The position numbers were made by a program, and so were the translations under genes. Below, in pieces: positions 9,768 to 22,110 of a stretch of DNA of 64,000 bases (positions within the stretch are counted from its first letter, which is position 1; the number at the start of each line of letters is the position of its first letter). The DNA is from Trichomonas vaginalis G3. Taxonomy: Eukaryota; Parabasalia; Trichomonadida; Trichomonadidae. The stretch is taken from NCBI RefSeq assembly GCF_026262505.1, contig NC_067207.1:8338082-8402081 (forward strand). The letters run 5' to 3'. The notes below the pieces were generated by a model. It worked only from the letters and a program-made list of their open reading frames with translations, was not told where the DNA came from and ran no database searches.

Positions 9768-10180
9768 TCTCCCTGCATGATATCAAGACTTGGCTATAAG
9801 TCTTTATCCATTTTTGAAAATTGTATTGTAAATTGTAAGAATTTCTGAATACTACTACTATAAAATATAATTGCTTATCAATGTATATTCTCCCTGCATG
9901 ATATCAAGACTTGGCTATAAGTCTTTATCCATTTTTGAAAATTGTATTGTAAATTGTAAGAATTTCTGAATACTACTACTATAAAATATAATTGCTTATC
10001 AATGTATATTCTCCCTGCATGATATCAAGACTTGGCTATAGTCTTTATCCATTTTTGAAAATTGTATTGTAAATTGTAAGAATTTCTGAATACTACTACT
10101 ATAAAATATAATTGCTTATCAATGTATATTCTCCCTGCATGATATCAAGACTTGGCTATAAGTCTCTATTCATTATGAGT
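9768..10180. repeat. 121-bp tandem repeat, about 3.3 copies
   Basis: Units begin at 9768, 9889, 10010 and 10130 with TCTCCCTGCATGATATCAAG. Spacing is 121, 121 and 120 bases and the copies are almost identical, so the duplication is recent. The unit is AT-rich, has no coding frame and lies about 200 bases downstream of the MULE stop codon, so it may belong to the non-coding 3' part of that element. Confidence 0.9.
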
Positions 10181-12409
10181 ATGACCCCATTTTTTTACAA
10201 AAAGTGCCGAATTGCAACTTTGTCCCAATCTCGGCTTAATGGTCATAATATAACCAAATTAATTCAAAATTTGAAATTTTAATATTACTGTAACTATAAT
10301 ATATGGATATGTTTTATGAGATCATAATAAATGACATGCTAATGTAAAATTTAGAATAAAAAATTATATTTTTTTTAAAAAACATTGTTCATGAGTGTTA
10401 ATTGGAGAAGTAGTAAATTAGTTCAGTTTGCAAGTGATGATGGTTAATCTAACTATAATTACAATCAATTTTTAAAATCTTTGATTTATTTTGGTGATAA
10501 TTAAGAGTGCAGTTGTTCTATTTATAAACTTTTTACTATAGACGGCACTGGTGATAATAAAAATCAAGCAAAAGCGCATCTGCTGTTGCTCGACTGCATA
10601 AAAATTGTAGTTAAAATTTGAATACTTTACATAACTCATTTGTAAGGTAAATTAATATTATTAATTTATATTAAGAACAAATAAATATGAAATGTATTTT
10701 TTTCCAAAAAAATTAAGAAAAATGCCATTTTTATCATTGTTGTTAATGCCCCCTAATTCTTGAATGATTTTCGGGAAAAATAAATACGAAAAGAGAAATC
10801 ATAGCTGCCAGACAACCATTATATGAAATTCATTCAGTTTACAAAGTTTAATTTCTTTCCACAATAGTACATAATATAGTAGTATATTCGGAAATATGCA
10901 TGCTCGATATCTCCAATTCACATCTCATGCATCTTATCGGAGATTAAGTAACTTTATCTTGAAACTAGAAAAGTAATTAGCAAGTAGAATATATAAAAAA
11001 TATAATGTTGTTTTATATTGATAAAACCATAAGAATGGCTATTCTAGAATGAAATTTTAGTACCTATATTCAGTGAAAGGTTTATTTGTAGTTGAACTTT
11101 CAAATGAAAACTCAAGGATCCAAGAATTGAATTGCATTAACAAACCAATAATGAAATATGATATATACATATATATTTTACCCATAAAAATAGAATTAAA
11201 TCGATATTTAACCCAAATTGTCAAAATATCAACAAAATAATTTAAAAATATATATATATATAAGAGAAATATGTGATTTTGGTGTTTAAAAAAGAAAAAT
11301 ATTGCCCAAACAAGTGTTCTAGCTAAAAAGGAAAAATGCATTATTTCATATTTCAATATCAATGTTAAATATTAAAATAATCTGCCATTATTCAGACAGT
11401 TAAAAAATAAATACACTATAAGTTTAAGCTTTAGCTGTAAAATAAACAGTAATATTAAATAAACATTATATTATATAGTCGGAGCGATTCTATATATGTA
11501 CTCTTATGCCAACTAGTTACAACCTAGTAAAATACATGGAAATATTGTAATATCCTAGCATTGCTATCGAGAAATCAAAAAATATAAGCAAAAGTCATCT
11601 TATATTTAAAGATTTTTCAAGAGCTTTGTTTGGAAATTAGTTCATTGGAAGAAGTATATAGATATGAAAACCCAAAGTATTAAGTTCGATAATATATATT
11701 TTTTTTTATTTTAAAATTGAATGCATACAACATTGCTCCTCTGGAGTGAATTAATTAGTTCCAACTTTTTCAAGATTCTACAGTGTAATATGCTCCTTGG
11801 AATGTCTCTTGCATGAATGTTTTTGTTTACCATCTAAAGAATTAAGATTTGAGATACAATAATCTTTGGAAAAGTAGAGGATACAACAATAAAGTATGTT
11901 CTTTCGATACATGATATCATTTTGTTACAAAAATATTCTTACTTACTCATGATTCAAAAAAAAAGGTTGCAGACATACTAAAATGTTATTTATGTGGCTT
12001 GTATTTACTAGCATATGTAATTTGGTGCTAACGTATACCATCAATTTCATTATAACACAGACATATATATTACTATTAGAATTTTATTTTAATTCAATGA
12101 TAAAATCAAACATTCCTTTTTGAAAATCGTTCTATCTTGTTATTATCTTTGAATGCTGCATCAAGAACTAACAATTTACAATTTTTATTCAAATTATAAT
12201 ATAAAATTATAGCATATTGGTTTTCAAAGTATGTTTGCTAAAAGTAATTGCGCTTATCGTTTACCCCCGCATTAACACATATAAATTTGTATTAAAAAAT
12301 GATATCAAATCAAAAATATGGCTTCCTTGCTAAGAAAAGCGTCAAATTTATTATGTTTCTCCTTAGCCGAAAGTGTATAAATTGGCAGTTAGATTTATAG
12401 TATCCTAAC
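10181..12409. other. Long AT-rich non-coding stretch
   Basis: I see no supportable gene. Reading frames are short, low in complexity and rich in F, I, Y and N. There are many A/T homopolymers and a TATATATA tract near 11250. It separates the MULE and tandem-repeat unit from the inverted-repeat transposon. Confidence 0.5.
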
Positions 12410-12683
12410 TGTTTTTTGTAAAGTTCGTCATATCTTTAATGGTACTATTTCAGCGTGTACAATGAATACAAAAATTCTAAGAGTGCCACATAAAATAGTA
12501 CTTTAGACTTGAGTTAATGCTACCAAGCAAATGTTAAAAAGATGACTTTAGTGTTTTGATAATCAAAGATTAAAATCATTATTGTCTAAATCAATAATCA
12601 TAACGACAGAAGTTAATGTTTTTTCATCAGTGCTTTAAATCCACTTTTAAAAGTATACCTCAAAAATCAAAATATCAAAAAAA
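12410..12683 (+). repeat. Left terminal inverted repeat of the transposon
   Basis: Its inner edge is near AAATATCAAAAAAAA. It contains landmarks such as AGAGTGCCACATAAAA and CATAACGACAGAAGTTAATG, all found reversed and complemented in the right copy. It is non-coding. Confidence 0.8.
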
Positions 12684-14779
12684 AATCTAGTTTTTATGAA
12701 TCTAAAGCTTTCTATAGTTCACATGCAAAAACCTTTAGTTTTATACTTTTTTATGGTTTTCATGAGACAAAAAGTTATGATTTAATAATTATTTTTAATT
12801 TTCCGCTGTTATCAACATAGATGACAACTTCATACACTTAGTTATCTAATATCTTGACTATTACACTCCTTAACCCCAACATTCAAACAAAAACCTTTAC
12901 GGATGCCTAATATGAAATTTTCTTTTTTAAAAGACATTTCTATCAATAAATTATTTCTGGTAGTTAGACAAAGACCATTTTCTAAGTTGTTCAGAACTGT
13001 TTTCGTGCAAATTATCTATGAATGGGCTTAACAAGTTTAATCTGAAAGTTATTTCCAAAACAGAAATGCATATACAATCAAAAGAATATATATTTATGCC
13101 AATAATTGATGCTGATGTGGTTTTGCAATTTTACAGTTATTCACATATCATTATGCATTAAATTTTCATATTTGCTTATTTTTCTATCTTTTATCTTATG
13201 TATGATGAATTTCATAACTATTGGATATGATTTCATCATTCATATTGCATATTTCCATTTTGAAATTTTAGGAATCTTCAATTTTGGATGGATGTTTATA
13301 AAGTAGCTGTTGTAAATGGAATTTAAATTAGTAGTGACAACATTTGGTCATAACAAAATTGTATCTTGTCGATTACAAAAAATTAATTTCAAAATAATTT
13401 CTACAAGTGAAGCAAAAAGATATTAAATATCATTACCAATTCTATTCTAGTATGAAATTATAGAAAATATTAAGTTTATTTTATTCAGATTGGTCTGACA
13501 TTCTCTCAAAAAGTTAATGAATGTTGGATTCTATATTCCTCTCTCAGACATCAACGAACTTAAAAAGAAGATTGAAGAACTTGAAATTGAAATAAAAGGA
13601 GACCGAGAAACGTTTTTAGTTAAATTTAATCAAGATATTCGAAAACAAATTTACAAAAGATCATTTGAAACTGATGTTCAGGTATTCCCGTATACAGGAA
13701 CCGGAAAAATGCATATGTATAAAGCCTACCTAGAAGACTTAGACGCAATAAAGGCTGAAATGCGCAGAAGTCTGTTGAATAAGAATATTGGAAGAAAAAC
13801 AAAGGAAATAGAAGAAGACAACGATGATCACCAAGACAGAACTTACTGGAATACAGAATTTCCGGAACATGTTCCTGAATTTACAAGAAATATTATACAT
13901 ACTATTATGGAAAACATTTGTAGAAAAGATAAAAGAGGTTATAGATATGGAGGTGAAAGTAAATTGGTAGATTTGGCATTCTTAATACATAGCAAATCAC
14001 CAGCAGCATATAGTGTTCTCTTGGAATTTTGTTTACCTTTTCCTACGCCTGTAACATTGTACAATAGGTTTCATGAAGACATAATGAATATGAAACAGTT
14101 TGTTAAACATGCTGAGCTCATTCCGCGAATGTTAGAAAGCATGAACTATCACGTAGAAAATACACCTGAATATGAATGGGCAATAGCAATAGATGCAGTT
14201 GCACTCTCTACCTGGTCCTCTAAAGACCAAAAAGGTCCTGTTGATGAAAATGGAGAAGAAATCAAATACTTATTCATATTTCTTGGTATGCCCCTAAATT
14301 TTGATGCGCCAAATGTTATATTACATGTTATAGAACATGCCAATGGGTTTGCAAGTGGAATTATCCACGAAATTGATGCAGCAATCGAAGAAATACGAAA
14401 GCACTTAAGAGTTAGAGTCATCATTACTGATGGAGATCCCGGATATGATAAGCATCAAGATGAATTTATTAATGAAATTTTGCAAGGTAATGATCCCGAA
14501 GAAATATTTAAAAGAGCTACTGCTATCTTAAAGAAAGGAGATCAAGTTGTATGGATTAATGATCTCATACATATGTCAAAACTTGAACGTACCAGATTAC
14601 TCGATGCAACACTTAAGCTTTTAGTTCATCCATCTGATCTGAATACAATTGTTAATGTTAACAAGATCAGAGATGCAATCGAATTAGGTGATGCTCTTAA
14701 TGATACTTCACCTCTGGGAAGGATAAAAGATAAATATCCGATCACAATATTTTCAATTAGAGCTGTAAAGGCGCTTCTA

Positions 14780-16081
14780 TAGGGTGTCCAAAGGTGTGTT
14801 TAGCACAAACCTGAATACTGCGAATAGAAATAAACAAGTTACATATATATAAAGTTTATTTAAATATAATCACCATTGGATTCAATCACTCGTTCGCAGC
14901 GATCGATCCAGGCTTGAAAGACACGCTTTAAATCATCATGAGAAAATTGCTCAAATTGCTCTCTTACAAAATTTTCAAGATCATCTGGACTCGCGAATTC
15001 GCGTCCTTCAGCTCTCTTTTTTAGCGTGCCGAATAAATAAAAGTCAGAGGGTGCAATATCAGGTGAATAAATTGGGTTTGGAACAATTTTGACATTGTTT
15101 TCCACCAAGTAATTCATTACCTTATGACTTTTGTGAACTCTTGAATTATCAAAATGAATTGCAAACTTTTGTTTTTGTTGTTTGGATTTCTCAAACTCAT
15201 CAGAATTGATAATTTGAGTAAGAACATTGTCAATTAGATACTGAGCATTCATCGTATTAGGTTTATGAAGAATATCAATTGCGATGATGCCATTCACGCC
15301 CCAAAAAACCGACAACATCATCATTGGTGTGTCAATTTTTTTCTTCGGGAATGTTTGCGGATTTTCATCCTTCGGGATCCACATGATTTTGGCTTTTGTT
15401 GCATATTGAAACCAAGACTCGTCCCCTGTTACTAAAAAGCGAAACTTCTTGGATTGATACGCACCCAATATAGAGAGGAGCTCTTTCGAAGATTGGACTC
15501 TAGATTTTTTTTGAACTGAATTAAGGTTGTGCGGAACCCAACGTGTATACGCTAGTTTGTAGTTCAAATAATTGTGCAGATAATAACTGATTGTTGTACG
15601 TGGTATCTTTGTCATCTCCTCTATCCTTCTGAGTGATGCTCTTGGGTCTTCATCTAGCGCTTGAAGAATTGCTTTGATTTTTCTTTGATCCGGCGATTTT
15701 TTGTCAATTTTTATGATGGCGCTTTTTGTTCATGAAGTGATACATCCTAACATGATACGTTACAGTGGAATAGCTAGGAGCATCCATACGAAGCATTTTA
15801 CCAATGTCTCGTAGATTTTTTTACAGTCTTTGCATTTTTTTGCAAGAGCGAGGATGTTTTCTTTATGATTCATTAAAAAAATGAAAAAAAATCCCGCCAA
15901 AATTTTCCGCGAAACCGCCTCTTGTCTCAAAATTCATTTTATATCCCGGCATGGCGCCAAAATACAACATACTCATCATATACATATATTCATATTTTTT
16001 ATTATATATTTATAATCAGCATATATCTCCTTTAATAGTCTCATATAGAGCGCTGTGCTAAACGCACCTTTGGACACCCTA
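14780..16081. mobile_element. mariner element (Tvmar-like), 1302 bp
   Basis: It is bounded by TA duplications (14778-14779 and 16082-16083) and by 28-bp inverted repeats starting TAGGGTGTCCAAAGGTG, with one mismatch seen. The length is nearly that of the Tvmar1 family of T. vaginalis (about 1.3 kb). It lies inside the transposase gene at 13517-17217, so it is younger than that transposon. The nearly identical ends suggest a fairly recent insertion. Confidence 0.95.
14860..15873 (-). pseudogene. mariner transposase, frameshifted near its N-terminus
   Basis: The gene body fits about 338 residues, the normal mariner length. The C-terminal 251 residues are open (from 15615) and hold the mariner D,D34D triad: VTGDESWF, IHFDNSRVHKS and, 34 residues later, the aspartate of IAPSDFYLF. 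The signature W-V-P-H-x-L precedes it. The N-terminal DNA-binding part starts at the ATG at 15873 and is spread over other frames between about 15620 and 15820, with about two frameshifts. The enzyme cuts at inverted ends and inserts at TA. This copy is unlikely to be active. Confidence 0.9.
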
Positions 16082-17217
16082 TAGAAAAAAACTATTATAA
16101 TGAAGCATTATTCATAGCTCCACTTGCTTTCTGGTATGAAAGCATACGAAATGAGGCATTTAATGCTGACACAAGATGTCAAATGATGTGGTTTGCATAT
16201 CTGCTCTTGGTACATCATTGCATTCAAATGAGAGACCGTCACATTAAGACAAATCTTGGTGTTGTCAAAATAGACGGAAACATTTATCCGGTCTATTATA
16301 TGGGAACTTGGGAAGTTGTAAAGCATCTTACAGCAACAATCATTTGTTTCCAATATTTTTTCAGTATTAATTCAACATTTTTCAATTTTTCTCATTTGAC
16401 AACCATGACGGAAGAACATTTGAATGGTTTACTTCGCGTCATGGCTCATTTTAAGTATGATTTGTCAACAACCGAAACATCTATTGCAGAATGTAATTTA
16501 ACACTCAAAATTCATAAAAAATACGATATTGACTGGAAAACCCATTCACGTGACTATCAAGCTGGTATTGCATTTGAAGACATTTACACAATGCGTCAAG
16601 ATTCACGTCAATATGAAATGTGCAAAGAATATGCATATGCCTTGTTATCCAAATGTGGATTTAGATATAATAGTAATTCCAGCGTTGATGTATTGCTTAG
16701 TTGGGTGAATGAAATTAATCAATTTCACTCAAAAATTTTAATGTCAACACATATATCAAATCCAATTTCAGGTTATAGTATTTTTTCACGTTTATCTGTC
16801 AAAAAAGATGTTTTTGACAACCCAACCAAAAAAAAATCACGCAAGAAAGGATTAAACGATTTAGATCCTCATAATGACAAATCTGATCCTCTTGAAAATG
16901 ATCCATTATATGAAGAAAGCCATATTGCTCAATTATTCCCAGAAAATGTCATTTTACCATCAAATTTTGCCAAGAAGGCAAACAAATTCAGCGATTTTGA
17001 AACATACATTCATAATACATTAAGTAGATTTCATAATGGGATCACATATGAGAATCTAGAGTTTGCTATTCTAAATGCGAAACGTCATCCAAAACACATT
17101 GTTGATCTCATAAATAAAGGCAATTTTTCACAAATCTTAAGGAGTACACTTCGCACAATGACAATTGAAAACAAAGTGAATTATAGTCATGTAACCACAC
17201 TCTACTTCGCTGCATAG

Positions 17218-19370
17218 CTCTCAAAATAGAGCTCCTTTATTATAACTATCATAAATTTCAAATCTCAGATTGAAATATTCGTTAAATGATAGTTCTTTTG
17301 TATATTTGTATACTATTTTGTTTGTATTAAACTTGTTTGTTATTTTTAGTCACAAATTATATTTTTTAAATTTAATTAAAGTAAAAATTCCTTTAATGGT
17401 AATGTTCGAACATTGATTACAAGATAATTAAAATATATGACCTCATTATAAATGAATTTTAACTCTAGATAATTGAGAAAGCTACAAATTGTTTCTAAAT
17501 CTTGAAATTATTCGATGTCAATCTAATTTTTCTTGTTATAGCCTACTTCTATGGTGTACAGGTTGTCATAATTACTATTTTAAAGTGTAAAACATGCTTA
17601 TATCAATCAGGACGTTAAAATGGAAAAGTACATACCAAGCAAATGTTTGGATTTATATGCGACAGCCTTTTTAATGGATGTGACAAAGCGTTTCAATATA
17701 GATTTTGATTAAAGCATAACTGCAAATTATAATTTGACTTTATATGTACCAATAATAATGGCAATTATGAGTTTTTTTATATAAATTATATCACACCGCT
17801 TCTAGTAATTTTTAGCTTAAGCATATCATCGGCTAATTTTCAAAAAAAAAGAATTTCAAATTTTAATCCAAATTCTTTTCTTAAAATTCACAATCAAATT
17901 ACAGCTTATCTTTAATAGTCTTATTCATTCTATGCTTTTTTTTCGGCTCCATAAAAGTCATAAATTTTTCCATCATAAATTTGTTAGAAATTGGGTTACC
18001 ATTGCCAAACATTTGGATAGAAAAAGCCCAATAAATTATACCCAAAGCATCCAAACATGAAGATATCATATAAGAAATATAGTTTAATTCAGTAATTCCC
18101 TAAAATCTAAAATGTTTAAGAACGTTTGTTCAATATCTTACAATCTAATTCACAGATTTAGCATATGTACTACGTATCAAATATACAATGTGATCTCTCA
18201 ATAAGCTTAGAAGGTTAATTATTAAAATTAAATAAAATTCTACAATTAGCGAAAAATAATACGGCAGATAATATGCTTATAGGTAAAGAAATTCAAAGAG
18301 CATTCCTTAAATTTTTTCGAAATTTATCAAAACTCGAAGGTAAATCATCGAGTGATATGCGAAAAAACTTTTTTATTCTATTAATGATAATAAATATATT
18401 AGCCATATTAAAACTTTTCATTTTTTAAAACTCATAGAAATACGTTTGATATTCTTCATTAAGAACATATAAAAACGAGTATAATTATCATAATCTGTTA
18501 ATTTACAATATAAATGCTTTTCTGCTTGTAGTAAATATCAAATAAGAAAATAATAACATTATAAATTTTTCAAATAAGAATATATTATCTAGCATCTAAG
18601 CATGAAGATATTTAGAATTTGGATATCTAAATTCTGCTTAGATTACTTTCAAAATATAAGTCAATAATCTTTGATTTTATTAAACGCTAATATTGGATAG
18701 TATATTTTCACAATTTAATTGTAGTTAGATAAATGATAATTCATGTAACTCATTGATTTCGATCAAAAGTTATATTCACCTTGTTAAAAAAACTGAGTGC
18801 TTACTGATTTGAACATATTGCCTTTGAACCCCACGACATAACCAGAAGGCTAAACGTACATTGATTTTTTTTATAAATTCTAGTATAAAATACTTCCTGC
18901 AGGGCATTTGTTTAATTATTTCACATTCTGATGACATAATTTTTAATATCATAGATAATGAAAGCGAAACATATATAAAAATCGACAAACATGTTATAAT
19001 GAATTGAGAGCTTTACGTGTCAAAAAACACATTTCATACTGATTTCTATAAAAGGTATCTTTATTATAGAAGTGTAAGCTATATCTGTTTGTTTTTTTAT
19101 TATAACAAATTCAAAATTCTCTTATAAGGATTAGATGAAATCTGTATTACTAAATCATTAGCTAAATGAAGGTTCAAATAGAAAGTAAATATCAATTTAT
19201 ATGATACTGAAACCAAATAGTTCTTTTAATAAAAGATAACACGCTAAAAATTATTGAGTATTTGCAAATCTCAAAAATCTATTGGTGAATTTGGCTCAAC
19301 TTTTAAAATTATAACATCCATATCAAATCATAAAAGCAGACAAAAATTAAAGCCAAACCTATCGGCCAAT
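17218..19370. other. Non-coding 3' part of the inverted-repeat transposon
   Basis: This is over 2 kb of AT-rich DNA between the transposase stop and the right inverted repeat. It holds no gene I can support; the few short frames have the composition expected by chance. Confidence 0.5.
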
Positions 19371-19635
19371 TTTTTTTGATATTTTGATTTTTGAGGTATA
19401 CTTTTAAAAGTGAATTTAAAGCACTTATGAAAAAACATTAACTTCTGTCGTTATGATTATTGATTTAGACAATAATGATTTTAATCTTTGATTATCAAAA
19501 CACTAAAGTCATCTTTTTAACATTTGCTTGGTAGCATTAACTCAAGTCTAAAGTACTTTTTATGTGGCACTCTTAGAATTTTTGTATTCATTGAACACGC
19601 TGAAATAGTACCATTAAAGTTATGGCGGACTTTCA
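19371..19635 (-). repeat. Right terminal inverted repeat of the transposon
   Basis: This is the reverse complement of 12410-12683 with about one difference in ten. The inner edge is a T-run followed by GATATTTTGATTTTTGAGG. The outermost 30 bases match the left end only loosely. Confidence 0.8.
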
Positions 19636-20930
19636 AAAAATAGTTTGGTCACCTTTTTGGGTGAAAAAATTCAACAAAAACAGGTATTTTTCTTTAAAGA
19701 TATTTGCTTTTATGACTAAATACAATTAATTACCAAAATAATATGAAATTAAACAATCATAAAATTAAATTCTAAACAGAATTTTAGAGTAAACGAACTT
19801 TTTAACCTCATATAACATTCAGATATCAAATACCATAAACAATTAAAATGATTATCTAAGAGAGAAATATTTTATTACTTGATTACAAATATCTTTGTAG
19901 TTTCCAAGAGTAATCATTCTATTTTTAAAACAATTATAACATATATCAATAATACTTCTTATTCTAGTCGTGCAATACTATTAAAAAGACTAAGTTTTAG
20001 AGAATGAAAAAAAATCAATGGTTGAATATTACATAAATGGTACAAAGAGCTATAACTATCTATAAGTTAAGTATGGGTATCGTTTACAATGTTCATGTTT
20101 TAGATTTCAATATTTGATGGATTTATTAAAAAATTTTCCAAAATGAAATCTGATACGGAAAGTACATTTAAATGATTTGTAGAAATATGGCAGTCCCAAC
20201 GGGAACCGCGGTAATTTACCGAGGTTTCCGCACACCGGTTCCTTTTTTTAGGAATTTTTTAGATTAAAAAATATGCTTTGTAAATCATTTTTTGTAAATC
20301 GGCAAAAATTTGGAAATATTCTGACGACAATAAATCTGGGAATAGTATTTTAAATACGAGAACAACTTATTTAAAAGTGTTTCGCTCGATTTTGTATAAT
20401 TTCAAATTTTCGCATATAGCTTTCCGTGAATTACCGTGATTTTACCGCCACATCAATAGTTTACAACACTTTTTCCGTAAATTGAGTAGTTTACTGCACT
20501 TTTTCCGTAAAATTGAGTTACGGGAATCCGTAAGATTACCGTACCTCACTTCTAGTTGAAAATAGCATTAGTATATAATAAATAGATATATTATTCATAT
20601 TTTTGATTTTGAATTACGGAAAAAGTGAGTTCAGAACTTCCAATTATTATTTGATTAATTATGTTAAAAATACTATAAGGAATTAAAATACATAATGTTG
20701 AAATTTGAATTACGGAAAAAGTGAGGGTGAAAGTGAAGTGAAAAAGTAAGATATTTTTTGTTGAAATAATCATAGTTGTACAATTTTGAAACTATATGTA
20801 AAGCTATAAATTGAATAAATTCTAAAACAAAAATTGTTTATTCTTATTAATAAATTTATATTAATCAATATTTGAACAACCCGTAATTAAAATTGAATTC
20901 CTCTTAAAATTTAATCCATACGTTAATTTT
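19636..20930. other. Non-coding DNA with repeated TTACGGAAAAAGTG words
   Basis: No gene is seen. The word TTACGGAAAAAGTG (or one base off) occurs twice on the minus strand (about 20463-20510) and twice on the plus strand (about 20614 and 20709), giving an inverted arrangement about a centre near 20560. A segment at 20195-20235 (GGAACCGCGGTAATTTACCG) is unusually GC-rich. A short decayed foldback element is possible. Confidence 0.45.
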
Positions 20931-21146
20931 TAATTTGCTCGGCGAATGCCGGGCTTCCCTACTTCTCTTGTCATTCCTTCAAAAACTCTAATCTCATCGC
21001 ACTTACAAACATCATGATTTGATGTATTGTCGAGAAATCTTAGACTTGTTTGTCATTTGATTATAGCATTTGAAAGTCATCTCGAAAATCGATTAACAAG
21101 ACAATTTCCCAAACATCTACATACAAGTAGATGATGGTAAACCCAT

Positions 21147-21681
21147 TAGAGTTGTTTTGCTATGATTCCTCCAATCTTATGATGAGAAAAATCATATCAA
21201 AACAGCTCTAATCGAACATTCTACACAGCTTAGCATCCAGCTAGTTCCAAGTAATGCGATTACAACATCAACGGCCAAAGCCTTTCAGAGTCCTTTAATC
21301 ATTTCTTCTCATCTCAATGTGAAGTGGCCCCAAACGAACTACAAGCTGACGTTACAACGCATTACAACCCGGTTAATATAAGCATATACATTAGAGCTGC
21401 TTTGTTATGATCTCCCTCATCAATTGATGAGAGATCTCATTATGAAGCAGCTCCAATCGAACTAAAAACCTACATACAAATGAGTGAAAACAAACTCATT
21501 AGAGTTGTGTTGCTTTGATTTCTCTCATCAGAAGATGAGAGATACCAGAACAAAACAACTCTAATCAAACTTTCTACACAACTCAGCACAGTATCAATGC
21601 AAAGTAATGCGTCTGTATCGTTAACAAGCAAAGTTGTTTCGGGTCCTTCCATTTTGGAAGAATTCGGAACAACTTTGCGAA
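21147..21681. repeat. Imperfect hairpin cluster
   Basis: Four hairpins of 50-70 bases lie at about 21147-21213, 21391-21456, 21498-21565 and 21629-21681. The first three belong to one family (arms beginning ATTAGAG(T/C)TG) and have scattered mismatches between arms. The fourth has arms beginning GCAAAGTTGTT. The surrounding 20940-21860 is less AT-rich than its neighbours and has no gene. Unlike the array at 6448, the stems are imperfect and separated by single-stranded DNA. Confidence 0.7.
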
Positions 21682-21898
21682 TTGATAGTGTAAACCCATA
21701 TACATGAAAGCGTGCATGCATAAAGACAGGTATTGTCAGCAATGACTACCTGCCCAGCTATGAGTGATCAGAGAATTACCATCTCGGGCTTTTTGAGAAC
21801 GTTTCAGCCAGGACCCTCGTATGTTGACTGTGAGAAAGGCATCCTTTATCTGAAATAGATGCTTTTCCAACAATCAAATTCGAAGATCTTCGACGTTG

Positions 21899-21986
21899 TT
21901 GTAAAAAGAGAAGGAGAAGGAAAGAAGAGGAAGGAGAGGAAGAAGGAAAGGAAAAGAAGAAGAAGAAAAAAGAAAAAAAAAGAAGG
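21899..21986 (+). repeat. Polypurine tract
   Basis: The tract is about 85 bases of almost pure A/G (GGAAAGAAGAGGAAGGAGAG and the like), ending in an A-run. Tracts of this kind can form triplex DNA. The lysine/arginine-rich frame that runs through it is not a credible gene. Confidence 0.8.
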
Positions 21987-22023
21987 ACATATTAAATATA
22001 ATGCGCACTTAATAGTGCCGAGG

Positions 22024-22037
22024 CGGCGGAGCCGCCG
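22024..22037. repeat. GC-rich palindrome
   Basis: The sequence CGGCGGAGCCGCCG stands in an AT-rich background and has no visible gene around it. It is one of a series of short GC-rich palindromes in this window. Confidence 0.6.
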
Positions 22038-22110
22038 AGGCGCGATTTTTTTGACCCTATATTACCGCACGGCAATGTTTTTCTCGATTTTGTACAGCCC
22101 TATGTAGAAA

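Larger units (their letters stand above)
13517..17217 (+). pseudogene. Large DDE transposase-like gene interrupted by a mariner
   Basis: The two coding parts are 13517-14779 (421 codons) and 16084-17217 (377 codons plus stop). They flank the mariner exactly at its TA duplication, and the frame runs across one TA copy without change, so before the insertion the gene coded about 798 residues without any other break. The N-terminal part is a coiled coil (ELKKKIEELEIEIKG). Candidate catalytic acids are the aspartates in AIAIDAVAL and VIITDGDPGYD and the glutamate in TMTEEHLNGLLR, in the order expected for a DDE nuclease. The inverted repeats around it support a transposase role. An initiator-like TCAAAAAG precedes the ATG. 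I do not recognise the superfamily. Confidence 0.65.
12410..19635. mobile_element. Unclassified DNA transposon with about 270-bp terminal inverted repeats
   Basis: The segments 12410-12683 and 19371-19635 are inverted copies of each other at roughly 90% identity by eye, and between them lies a single large transposase-like gene (13517-17217). Without the inserted mariner the element is about 5.9 kb. Outer limits are uncertain by some 20 bases because the outermost part of the repeat is more diverged, so no target duplication can be named. Long inverted ends and a single large gene suit a cut-and-paste transposon. The superfamily is not clear to me (MULE, Kolobok-like and P-like elements all have members with long ends). 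Confidence 0.75.

Noticed and set aside
7744-10255. Possible terminal repeats around the MULE (GAGACCCC... and GAGTATGACCCC..., both with CTTAATGG)
   Set aside because: The similarity is loose and in direct, not inverted, orientation, so it does not fit MULE ends.
13106-13306. 66-codon hydrophobic frame
   Set aside because: Composition (F, I, M, H) is what AT-rich random DNA gives; no initiator or relatives.
18776-18988. 70-codon minus-strand frame
   Set aside because: Lies in AT-rich non-coding DNA of the transposon with no leader or recognisable motif.
21859-22107. Lysine/arginine-rich 82-codon frame
   Set aside because: It is the translation of a polypurine tract and then of a GC-rich palindrome.
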